Below the pieces are notes generated by a model that searched no databases, was not told the origin of the DNA, and saw nothing but the letters and a program-made list of their open reading frames with translations. Position numbers and translations under genes: made by a program. DNA of 64,000 nt from Streptomyces sp. TSRI0281 (GTDB taxonomy: Bacteria; Actinomycetota; Actinomycetes; Streptomycetales; Streptomycetaceae), in the NCBI RefSeq assembly GCF_001905125.1, contig NZ_LWLE01000035.1, positions 314,113 to 378,112 of the forward strand, in the 5' to 3' direction. How positions within the stretch are numbered: the stretch's first letter is position 1; each line of letters opens with the position of its first letter. Of this stretch, positions 33,858 to 41,960 are shown piece after piece.

Positions 33858-36080
33858 GTGTCGAGCGCAGCCGAGCAGGAGGCAGTACAGGAGCCGGAGC
33901 CCCGCACGGCCGGGTACGGGGACGGAGCGGCGGCCCCCGCCGTGTGGCCCGGTGCGCCGATGCCGCTCGGCGCCCGTTTCCGGGTCGGTCCGGACGGGGT
34001 GGCGGGCACCAATTTCGCGCTCTGGGCGGGCGGCGCCGAGGCGGTCGAACTCTGTCTCTTCGACGAGCGGGGCGGCGAGCGGCGCTGTTCCCTGACCGAG
34101 CTGACCCATGAGATCTGGCACGGCTTCCTGCCCGGTGTGCGGCCGGGACAGCGGTACGGCTACCGGGTGCACGGCCGCTGGGACCCCTGGACCGGCGCCC
34201 GCTGGAACGCGGCGAAGCTGCTCCTCGATCCGTACGCGCGGGCGGTGGACGGCTCCTTCACCCTGCCGTCCGAGGTGTACGGCCATGTGCGGGACTGGCC
34301 GCAGCAGCACGTCGCCGACACCGTGCGCGACGACCGGGACTCCGCCCCCTTCGTGCCCAAGGGCGTCGTCGTCCATGACGACAACGACTGGGTGGAGGAC
34401 CGGCGCCCCAAGACCCCGTGGGCGGACACCGTCATCTACGAGCTGCATGTGCGCGGCTTCACGAAACTGCACCCCGGCATCCCGCCGGAGCTGCGGGGCA
34501 CGTACGCCGGGCTCGCCCACCCGGCGGCGATCGGGCATCTGCGACGGCTGGGGGTGACGGCCGTCGAACTGCTGCCGGTGCACCAGTTCGCGCACGAGGA
34601 CCATCTGCTGCGGCGCGGGCTGCACAACTACTGGGGCTACAACTCCATCGGCTACTTCGCCCCGCACGCCGGGTACTCGGCGAGCGGCACGGGGGGCCGC
34701 CAGGTCGGCGAGTTCAAACGGATGGTGCGCGCCCTGCACGACGCCGGGATCGAGGTCATCCTCGACGTGGTCTACAACCACACGGCGGAGGCGGGCGAGC
34801 TGGGCCCGATGCTGTCCCTGCGCGGCATCGACAACCGCGGCTACTACCGCCTCCAGGCCGACGCCCGCCGCTACGCGGACTACACGGGGTGCGGCAACAC
34901 CCTGCACGTGGTGCAGCCGCACGTCCTGCGGCTGATCACGGACTCCCTGCGCTACTGGGTGACGGAGATGGGCGTCGACGGCTTCCGCTTCGACCTGGCG
35001 GCGGCACTGGCCCGTTCGATGCACGACGTCGACATGCTCTCCCCGTTCCTCGCGGTGATCGCCCAGGACCCGGTGCTGCGCCGGGTCAAACTGATCGCCG
35101 AACCGTGGGACGTCGGCGACGGCGGCTACCAGGTCGGCGCCTTCCCGCCCCTGTGGACGGAGTGGAACGACCGCTACCGCGACGCCGTACGGGACTTCTG
35201 GCGCGGCGCCCTGCCCGACGTACGGGACCTCGGCTACCGGCTGACCGGATCGAGCGACCTGTACGCCTGGGGCGGCCGACGGCCGTACGCCTCCGTCAAC
35301 TTCGTCACCGCGCACGACGGCTTCACCCTGCGCGACCTGGTGAGCTACGAGCACAAGCGCAACGAGGCCAACGGCGAGGGCAACCGCGACGGCACCGACG
35401 ACAACCGCGCCTGGAACAGCGGGGCCGAGGGCGAGAGCGACGACCCTCGGATCAACGCCCTGCGCCTGCGCCGGCTGCGCAACCTCCTCACCACGCTGCT
35501 GCTCTCCACGGGCGTACCGATGCTGGTGGCGGGCGACGAGATGGGGCGTACGCAGGGCGGCAACAACAACGCGTACTGCCAGGACAACGAGGTCGGCTGG
35601 CTGGACTGGTCGCTGCTGGAAGAGCCCCGGTGGCGGGAGCTGACCGAACTGACGGCCCGGGTGCTGAAGCTGCGCCACACCCATCCGGTGCTGCGCCGCC
35701 GGGCGTTCTTCTCCGGGCGCCCGCAGGCCCCGGACGGGCTGCGGGACCTGGCGTGGTTCACCCGCGACGGTACGGAGATGACGGAGGCCGACTGGTACGC
35801 ACCGGCCGCGATGCTCGGGCTCTTCCTCTCCGGCCGCGACATTCCCGGCCGGGACGCGCGGGGCGAGCAGGTCACCGACGACAGCTTCCTGACGATCCTG
35901 CACGCCGGGGCGGAGCCGGGCGGCTTTCAGCTGCCGGGACCACCCTGGGGGGCGCGCTACGAACTGGTCCTGGACACCTCGCGGGAGGACCAGTCGGCCG
36001 CGCCGGGCACGGCCCACGCGGGCGGCACGGCCCTGACCGTACCGGCGTGCTCGGTGCTGCTGCTGCGGGTGACCGCGTAG
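33858..36080 (+). CDS. glgX: Glycogen debranching enzyme (GlgX / isoamylase type)
   Basis: GH13 enzyme of 740 residues that hydrolyses alpha-1,6 branch points. An N-terminal CBM48 domain (MPLGARFRVGPDGVAGTNFALW) precedes the (beta/alpha)8 barrel. Catalytic segments: DGFRFDLAAAL (nucleophile Asp, about 378), IAEPWDVGDGGY (acid Glu, about 415) and NFVTAHDGFTL (Asp, about 485). YNHTAEAGELGP and NNNAYCQDNEVGWLDW are typical of GlgX. The GTG start at 33858 follows GAGAG; the earlier frame lacks homology. It works with GlgP, GlgE and TreS, encoded 22-30 kb further on. Confidence 0.93.
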   Translation: MSSAAEQEAVQEPEPRTAGYGDGAAAPAVWPGAPMPLGARFRVGPDGVAGTNFALWAGGAEAVELCLFDERGGERRCSLTELTHEIWHGFLPGVRPGQRYGYRVHGRWDPWTGARWNAAKLLLDPYARAVDGSFTLPSEVYGHVRDWPQQHVADTVRDDRDSAPFVPKGVVVHDDNDWVEDRRPKTPWADTVIYELHVRGFTKLHPGIPPELRGTYAGLAHPAAIGHLRRLGVTAVELLPVHQFAHEDHLLRRGLHNYWGYNSIGYFAPHAGYSASGTGGRQVGEFKRMVRALHDAGIEVILDVVYNHTAEAGELGPMLSLRGIDNRGYYRLQADARRYADYTGCGNTLHVVQPHVLRLITDSLRYWVTEMGVDGFRFDLAAALARSMHDVDMLSPFLAVIAQDPVLRRVKLIAEPWDVGDGGYQVGAFPPLWTEWNDRYRDAVRDFWRGALPDVRDLGYRLTGSSDLYAWGGRRPYASVNFVTAHDGFTLRDLVSYEHKRNEANGEGNRDGTDDNRAWNSGAEGESDDPRINALRLRRLRNLLTTLLLSTGVPMLVAGDEMGRTQGGNNNAYCQDNEVGWLDWSLLEEPRWRELTELTARVLKLRHTHPVLRRRAFFSGRPQAPDGLRDLAWFTRDGTEMTEADWYAPAAMLGLFLSGRDIPGRDARGEQVTDDSFLTILHAGAEPGGFQLPGPPWGARYELVLDTSREDQSAAPGTAHAGGTALTVPACSVLLLRVTA

Positions 36081-36105
36081 CCGGGACCGGGGCGCGGGCG
36101 GGAGG

Positions 36106-36756
36106 TCAGCCGAGGATGCCCCGGTCGTAGCCGACGGCGACGGCCGCGGCCCGGTCCTTGGCGCCGAGCTTGGCGTAGACATGGGTCAGATGGGTCTTCA
36201 CGGTCGCCTCGCTGATGAACAGCTCGGCGGCGATCTCCCGGTTGGTGGTCCCCCGCGCGACCAGGGCCAGCACCTCGCGTTCCCGGGCGGAGAGGGAGTC
36301 GTCGGCGGGGGCCTCGGGGATACGCACCCGGGTCATCAGCCGGGAGGCGATGGCGGGCGACAGGACGCTGCGGCCGTCGGCGGCGGCCCGGACGGCGGCG
36401 AACAGTTCCTCGCGCGGGGCGTCCTTGAGCAGATAGCCGGTGGCGCCCGCCTCGATCGCGGGCAGCGTGTCGGAGTCGGTGTCGTACGTGGTGAGGACGA
36501 GGACCCGGGAGCGGGCGCCGCGCCGGGTCAGCTCGGCGATGGCCGCGACCCCGCCGCCGCCGGGCATCCGCAGGTCCATCAGGACGACGTCGGGGTCCAG
36601 GCGGGCGGCCAGGTCCACGCCCGCGACGCCGTCCGCCGCCTCCCCCAGGACCCGGAAGCCGGGGGCCGACGCGAACATGCCGCGCAGGCCGTCGCGTACG
36701 ACGGGGTGATCGTCGACGACGATGAGTGTGATGACGCGTGCGGATTCCTCAGTCAT
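36106..36756 (-). CDS. Response regulator, NarL/LuxR type
   Basis: 216 residues. The receiver domain has acidic pocket D15-D16 (VVDDHPVVRDGL), phosphoacceptor D61 (VLMDLRMPG) and a C-terminal LuxR-type helix-turn-helix (LSAREREVLALVARGTTNREIAAELFISEATVKTHLTHV). The start ATG at 36756 overlaps the kinase stop (ATGA). Fourth gene of an operon ABC ATPase - ABC permease - kinase - regulator, so it likely controls that exporter or senses its cargo. Confidence 0.95.
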   Translation of the reverse strand: MTEESARVITLIVVDDHPVVRDGLRGMFASAPGFRVLGEAADGVAGVDLAARLDPDVVLMDLRMPGGGGVAAIAELTRRGARSRVLVLTTYDTDSDTLPAIEAGATGYLLKDAPREELFAAVRAAADGRSVLSPAIASRLMTRVRIPEAPADDSLSAREREVLALVARGTTNREIAAELFISEATVKTHLTHVYAKLGAKDRAAAVAVGYDRGILG

Positions 36757-38069
36757 GGCAGGTCGAACGGTACGCGTGAGCAGCCCTGCCGGACCAGGGG
36801 GACCCGCGCCGAGACGGCCGTGCCCCGGCCCGGTCCCGACTCCACCTCCAGCGAGCCCGCGACCCGTTCGGCGCGGGCCCGCATCCCGCCGAGGCCGAAT
36901 CCGCCGGTGCGGCCGGCCGGGGGCACGGCGCCCGGCTCGAAGCCGCGCCCGTCGTCCCGGACGTCCAGGGCGAGTTCGTCGCCCATGAAGGACAGCGTGA
37001 CGCCCACCCGGCCCGCCCCGGCGTGCCGCCCGGCGTTGGCGAGGGCCTCGCCCGCGATGCGCAGGAGAGCGGCGGCGATCTCGTCGTGCACCGGCTCGAC
37101 GGTCCCGGTCACCGTGAAGTCGGCCCGTACCCGGCGCTGTTGGGACCAGTCGGCCACCGCAACCTTCAGCGCGCCCACCAGATCGTCGTGCTCCAGGGCG
37201 ACGGGGGCCAGATTGTGGACCGAGCGCCGGGCCTCGCCGAGGCTGTGCCGGGCCAGCGCGGCGGCCCGGCCGAGGTGGACGCGGGCGGTCTCCGGGTCGG
37301 TGTCCGCGGTGGAGGTGACGACCTGGAGCTGGGCGATGATGCCGGTGAGGCCCTGGGCCAGGGTGTCGTGGATCTCGGCGGCCAGCCTGCGCCGCTCGTC
37401 GTCCACCCCGGCCTCGCGGGCCTGGACCAGGAGCTGTGTGTGCAGGGCCGCGTTCTCGGCCATCGCCTCCTCCAGCCGGAGGTTGGTGCGCTCCAGCTCG
37501 GCGATGGTCTCGACCTGGATCCGGGCCCTCTCCGCCTCCCGGGCCCCGACGTTGCTGAAGAACTCGACCAGGGCGGCGTTGAGGACGAACAGCGCGCCGA
37601 AGGCGACCCAGTTCAGCGGGGAGGCGGGCGGCAGCCCTCCGCTCTGCGAACCGGCCATGGTGACGGCGGTGGCGAACAGCCCGACACGGACGGCGCGCTT
37701 GGGGAGCAGGGGCTCGACGTCGAAGTAGCCGAGGGCCGCGTAGACCGCGAAGAAGGGGTTGAGCCAGCCCAGCGCGAAGGCGAGGACGGTACGCAGGGCG
37801 TAGTAGACCTGCCCGGCCGGGGCGCCCGGTGCGGTACGCGGGCGGACGCGGCCCCACCAGAACTGGAGCGCGTACGCCGCGGCGGCCAGCACCCCGGCCA
37901 CGTACGCCTCGGTACGGGTCATGAACAGGTCGGCGGCGGCGGCCGCGACCAGGGTGGCGAGGGTGAGAAGGGCGTAGGAGCCGTACCGGTAGAACTGCTC
38001 CCAGCGCTGGTCGGTCCGGTGGGGAACGGCCGCTCCGGGCATGTGCGGGGTACGGAGCGCCTGCGTCAT
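36753..38069 (-). CDS. Sensor histidine kinase (HisKA_3, NarL partner)
   Basis: 438 residues with five to six transmembrane helices between about residues 31 and 172 and a coiled segment at 175-222. The HisKA_3 phosphorylation site is RRRLAAEIHDTLAQGLTG (H234). HATPase motifs are RIAGEALANAGRHAGA, VRDDGRGFEPG and GFGLGGMRARAERVAGSL. There is almost no extracytoplasmic domain, so it probably senses a signal in the membrane. The start ATG at 38069 is 32 bp after the permease stop. Confidence 0.93.
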   Translation of the reverse strand: MTQALRTPHMPGAAVPHRTDQRWEQFYRYGSYALLTLATLVAAAAADLFMTRTEAYVAGVLAAAAYALQFWWGRVRPRTAPGAPAGQVYYALRTVLAFALGWLNPFFAVYAALGYFDVEPLLPKRAVRVGLFATAVTMAGSQSGGLPPASPLNWVAFGALFVLNAALVEFFSNVGAREAERARIQVETIAELERTNLRLEEAMAENAALHTQLLVQAREAGVDDERRRLAAEIHDTLAQGLTGIIAQLQVVTSTADTDPETARVHLGRAAALARHSLGEARRSVHNLAPVALEHDDLVGALKVAVADWSQQRRVRADFTVTGTVEPVHDEIAAALLRIAGEALANAGRHAGAGRVGVTLSFMGDELALDVRDDGRGFEPGAVPPAGRTGGFGLGGMRARAERVAGSLEVESGPGRGTAVSARVPLVRQGCSRVPFDLP

Positions 38070-38101
38070 GCGCGCAGTCTCCCCCGGGCGCCCGGTCCCC
38101 G

Positions 38102-38914
38102 TCACTCCCACCGGAAGACGCGGCTCGCCGTGAAGCCCAGCAGGACGGTCCACAGGGCGACGACCCCGAGGTGGACCCAGCCCGGCCACTGCCCGGTGAC
38201 CGCCTGGTCCAGGGCCTGGGAGGCGGCGCCGAGCGGGGTGAGCTGCACGATGTGGCGCAAGGTGTCGGGCATTGTCTGGACCGGCAGCCACACCCCGGCG
38301 GTGAACATCATCACGAGGTAGCTGACCGACCCGACCGCGCCGGCCGCCTTCGTCGTACGGGACAGGGAGCAGATCGTGGCACCGAGGGCCAGCACCCCGG
38401 CGACGGCGAGCAGCAGCGCCAGCGCGTATCCGGCGAGTTGCCGGGGCAGCGGGACGCCGTAGGCGAGCCGGCCGACGGCGATGACCAGGGCCGCCGAGCC
38501 GAGCGCCGCCGCGCCGTGCAGCACGATCTGGGCGGTGAGCAGGGCGGACGGCCGTACCGGCGTCGTCGACATCCGGCGCAGGATGCCGCGTTCGCGGTAG
38601 GTGGTGAGCACCGGGGGCATGGTCTGGATCCCGGACATGATCAGGGCGAGCAGGACGGAGACCGGGACGTACAGGTCGATGACGCGGCGTCCTCCGAGGT
38701 CTTCCTGTGCTTCCTTGAAGGCCGGGACGAAGCCGAGGATCACCAGGAGGACGGACGGGAAGGCCAGGATCCAGAAGAGGCCGCCCGGTTCGCGGAGGAA
38801 CAGCCGGGTCTCGGCCCTCAGGACGGCGCCCGCCGATCTGCGGCGTCGGGCGACGGGTCCGGCGGGTGCGGGTGCGGGAGCCGGGGTGTTCCGGGTGGTG
38901 GGCGCGGTGGTCAT
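38102..38914 (-). CDS. ABC-2 type transporter permease
   Basis: 270 residues with six hydrophobic segments, an ABC-2 (DrrB-like) export permease. The first helix follows RAETRLFLREPGGLFWIL. Other features are TYRERGILRRMSTTPVRPSALLTAQ and VGSVSYLVMMFTAGVWLPVQTMPDTLRHIVQLTPLGAASQAL. The N-terminus is Pro/Ala-rich. It begins 2 bp after the ATPase stop. Drug or lipid export is usual for the family. Confidence 0.93.
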   Translation of the reverse strand: MTTAPTTRNTPAPAPAPAGPVARRRRSAGAVLRAETRLFLREPGGLFWILAFPSVLLVILGFVPAFKEAQEDLGGRRVIDLYVPVSVLLALIMSGIQTMPPVLTTYRERGILRRMSTTPVRPSALLTAQIVLHGAAALGSAALVIAVGRLAYGVPLPRQLAGYALALLLAVAGVLALGATICSLSRTTKAAGAVGSVSYLVMMFTAGVWLPVQTMPDTLRHIVQLTPLGAASQALDQAVTGQWPGWVHLGVVALWTVLLGFTASRVFRWE

Positions 38915-38915
38915 G

Positions 38916-39833
38916 TCAGGCGTCCTGTCCGGTGAGGTCGAGGAAGGCGTCGTCGAGGCTGGTTTCGGTGATCCGCAGGCGGCGGGCGGTGATGCCGAGC
39001 CCGGCCAGCAGCGAGATGAGCGGGGTGACGGTGTCGTCGGTGGCGTGGAGGACGAGCGCGCCGTCGCCGTCGGGCGGTGCGACGGTCGCCACGCCCGGCA
39101 GCGCGGTGAGGCCGGTGAGTTCCGGGCCGGTGAGGGCGCGGGTGGGGACGAAGGAGATGACCGTGGACCCGGTGGCCTGCCGGACCAGTCCGGACGGGGT
39201 GTCCAGGGCGACGACGCGGCCCTTGTCGATGACCGCGATCCGGTCGCAGAGGCGCTGGGCCTCCTCCATGAAGTGGGTGACGAGCAGAACGGTCACCCCG
39301 CTGTCGCGGATGTCCTCGATGAGCTTCCAGGTGTCGCGGCGGGCCCGTGGGTCCAGGCCGGTGGTCAGCTCGTCGAGGACGACGACCCGGGGGTTGCCGA
39401 TCAGGGCGAGCGCGATGAACAGCCGCTGCTTCTGGCCGCCGGAGAGCTTCCCGAAGCGGGTGGTGAGCCGGTCCTCCAGGCCGAGCCGCCCGACGAGGGG
39501 CCGCCAGTCGACGGCGGACGGGTAGAACGCGCTGTAGAGCTCCAGCGCCTCGCGCACGGTGAGTCTGGCCTGGAGTTCGCTCTCCTGGAGCTGGGCACCG
39601 AGCAGTTGAGTCACCCGCTCGTGGTCGGCGACCGGGTCGAGCCCGGCGATCCGGACCGTGCCCGCGTCGGGGACGCGCAGCCCCTCCACGCATTCGACGG
39701 TGGTGGTCTTGCCCGCGCCGTTGGGTCCGAGGACGCCGAAGATCTCCCCCTCGTCGACGTGGAAGCTCACCGCGTCGACCACGGTCCGCCCGCCGTACGC
39801 CTTGTGCAGCCCGTTCACTTCGATGATCGCCAT
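38916..39833 (-). CDS. ABC transporter ATP-binding protein (DrrA-like)
   Basis: 305 residues. Walker A GPNGAGKTT (36-44), signature LSGGQKQRLFIAL, Walker B VVVLDELTTGLDP (Leu in place of the usual Pro after DE) and the switch histidine in LLVTHFMEEAQ. A C-terminal ~80-residue extension ends SLDDAFLDLTGQDA, as in drug-exporter ATPases of the DrrA group. The start ATG at 39833 is first in the operon. Divergent from the next exporter pair, with a 10-bp palindrome ATCGGCCGAT at 39893-39902 in between. Confidence 0.93.
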   Translation of the reverse strand: MAIIEVNGLHKAYGGRTVVDAVSFHVDEGEIFGVLGPNGAGKTTTVECVEGLRVPDAGTVRIAGLDPVADHERVTQLLGAQLQESELQARLTVREALELYSAFYPSAVDWRPLVGRLGLEDRLTTRFGKLSGGQKQRLFIALALIGNPRVVVLDELTTGLDPRARRDTWKLIEDIRDSGVTVLLVTHFMEEAQRLCDRIAVIDKGRVVALDTPSGLVRQATGSTVISFVPTRALTGPELTGLTALPGVATVAPPDGDGALVLHATDDTVTPLISLLAGLGITARRLRITETSLDDAFLDLTGQDA

Positions 39834-40064
39834 GGCCACAAGAATTCCGGCGGCCGGGCCTCGGCGGTATCGGCCGGAACGCTCGAACCGGCATCGGCCG
39901 ATCGGTTGATGCGGGGGTACGACCCGCCCCCGGACCGGGGCGTGTTCGGGGCGCGTGGGCGGGTGGTGCCGGGTGCGTATGGGGTGCTTACGCGTGCGTG
40001 CAGGGTGTGCGCGGGCAGAAATACACAGGACCGATGTCAGTGGTGAAACGTAGGGTCGGCCCTG

Positions 40065-41960
40065 ATGCCCGAAATACCTGCCGAGCACACGGAACGGTCC
40101 GCCGTGCGCTCCCTCCTGCGCCTGTGGCCCTATGTCCGCCCCGTTCGGATCCGCCTGCTCAGCGCGGCTCTCGTCGCCATCCTGGCCTCCTGTCTGGGCC
40201 TGGTTATCCCCCTCGTACTGAAGTGGATGGTGGACGGCCCGGTCGCGGACCGCGACCCGGGCGGCGTCTGGCTCGGCGCGCTGTATCTCCTGCTGCTGGG
40301 CATCGTCGAGGCCCTGCTGTTCGGGCTGCGGCGGTGGCTGGTGGCCCGGCCGCTGGCCGGGGTGGAGGCGTCGATGCGCGCCGCCCTCTACCGCCATCTG
40401 CAACGGCTGCCGGTGGCCTTCCACGACCGGTGGCCGTCGGGGCAGTTGCTCTCGCGCGGGACCACGGATCTGATGCTGCTGCGGATGTTCCTGGCCTTCC
40501 CGCTGACGTTCCTGCTGGTCAACGGCGCCACGATCGTGCTCGGTTTCCTCATTCTGTTCGCCCAGGACTGGTCGCTCGGGCTGGTGCTGCTGACGCCCGC
40601 GATACCACTGATGATCCTGTGCTCGCTCTTCGAGACGAAGTACGCGGTGGTCGCACGTCAGGCCCAGGACCAGGTCGGGGACCTGACGACGGTGGTCGAG
40701 GAGAGCGTCCTCGGCATCCGCATCATCAAGGGCTTCGGCCGGCACCGCAGCCAGGCGCTGGCCTTCCGGGCGCTCTCCCAGCGGCTGCGCGCCACGGAGT
40801 TGGGCAAGGCGCGTCTGCTCGCCGGGATCTGGGCCCTCATCACCGCCATTCCCGAGCTGGCGATCGGTGCGGCACTGGTGCTCGGCACGGTCGAGGTGGC
40901 CGACGGTGATCTGTCGGCGGGCACGCTCGTCGCCTTCCTCTCGACAGCTCTGGCGCTGCGCTGGCCGGTCGAGTCGATCGGTTTCCTGCTGGCCATCAGC
41001 CAGGAGTCGGCGACCGCGACCGAGCGGTATTTCGAGGTGATGGACGTGGCGGAGGAACGCGATACGGAGGTGAGGGCGACCGCCCCCGAAGCAAGCGCAA
41101 AAGCCGAAGCCGACACCGAAGCCGATGCCGATACCCATGCCGACGCTTACGCCAAAGCCACAACCGATGGAGGCCCCGGCCCCGGTACCACCCCCGACCG
41201 GGGTGGAATGGCCTTCGAGGGTGTCGAGTTCCGCTACCCCGACGCGCGACCCGGCTCCGTACCCGTACTGACGCGGATCGATCTGCGTATCCGGCCCGGC
41301 GAGACGATGGCCCTGGTGGGCGCCACCGGTTCCGGGAAGACGACGCTCACCGCCCTGGTGCCGCGGCTGCACGAGCTGACCGCCGGGCGGATCACCCTGG
41401 ACGGCGAGGACATCGCCGCGCTGGAGCGGCCGAGGCTGCGGGAGCTGGTGTCGGTGGCGTTCGAGGAGCCGACGCTGTTCTCCGCGACGGTCGGCGAGAA
41501 CGTGCTGATGGGCGCCGAGGGCGCGGGCGAGGACGAACTGCGGCGGGCCCTCGCCGTCGCTCAGGCCGACTTCGTGTACGACCTGCCGCAGGGGCTCGAC
41601 ACCCAGGTCGGCGAGCAGGGGCTCAGCCTCTCCGGCGGCCAGCGGCAGCGTCTCGCGCTGGCCCGCGCCGTGGTCGGCGAGCCGCGCTTCCTGGTGCTGG
41701 ACGACCCGCTCTCCGCACTGGACGTACACACGGAGACGCTGGTGGAGGCGGCGCTGCGGCGCGTGCTGGAGCGGACGACCGCGCTGGTGGTCGCCCACCG
41801 GCCGTCCACCGTGATGCTCGCCGACCGGGTGGCACTGCTCTCCGACGGCCGGATCACCGCGGTCGGCACGCATCAGGAACTGCTGCGCGGCAACGCCGAG
41901 TACGCCTGGCTGATGTCGGGCGCCGAGCACACCCCTGCCGAGGAGGGCAGCACCCGATGA
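40065..41960 (+). CDS. ABC exporter half-transporter, pair 1, subunit A
   Basis: 631 residues: six-helix membrane domain (about 25-320), then a nucleotide-binding domain. Walker A is GATGSGKTT (about 418-426) and the signature LSGGQRQR is intact. Walker B reads LVLDDPLSALD, so the catalytic Glu is Asp. The switch VAHRPST is intact. Between the two domains is a low-complexity linker rich in Ala, Asp, Glu and Lys (about 345-375), whose codons are atypical for this genome. It is coupled to subunit B by an ATGA overlap. Confidence 0.92.
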   Translation: MPEIPAEHTERSAVRSLLRLWPYVRPVRIRLLSAALVAILASCLGLVIPLVLKWMVDGPVADRDPGGVWLGALYLLLLGIVEALLFGLRRWLVARPLAGVEASMRAALYRHLQRLPVAFHDRWPSGQLLSRGTTDLMLLRMFLAFPLTFLLVNGATIVLGFLILFAQDWSLGLVLLTPAIPLMILCSLFETKYAVVARQAQDQVGDLTTVVEESVLGIRIIKGFGRHRSQALAFRALSQRLRATELGKARLLAGIWALITAIPELAIGAALVLGTVEVADGDLSAGTLVAFLSTALALRWPVESIGFLLAISQESATATERYFEVMDVAEERDTEVRATAPEASAKAEADTEADADTHADAYAKATTDGGPGPGTTPDRGGMAFEGVEFRYPDARPGSVPVLTRIDLRIRPGETMALVGATGSGKTTLTALVPRLHELTAGRITLDGEDIAALERPRLRELVSVAFEEPTLFSATVGENVLMGAEGAGEDELRRALAVAQADFVYDLPQGLDTQVGEQGLSLSGGQRQRLALARAVVGEPRFLVLDDPLSALDVHTETLVEAALRRVLERTTALVVAHRPSTVMLADRVALLSDGRITAVGTHQELLRGNAEYAWLMSGAEHTPAEEGSTR

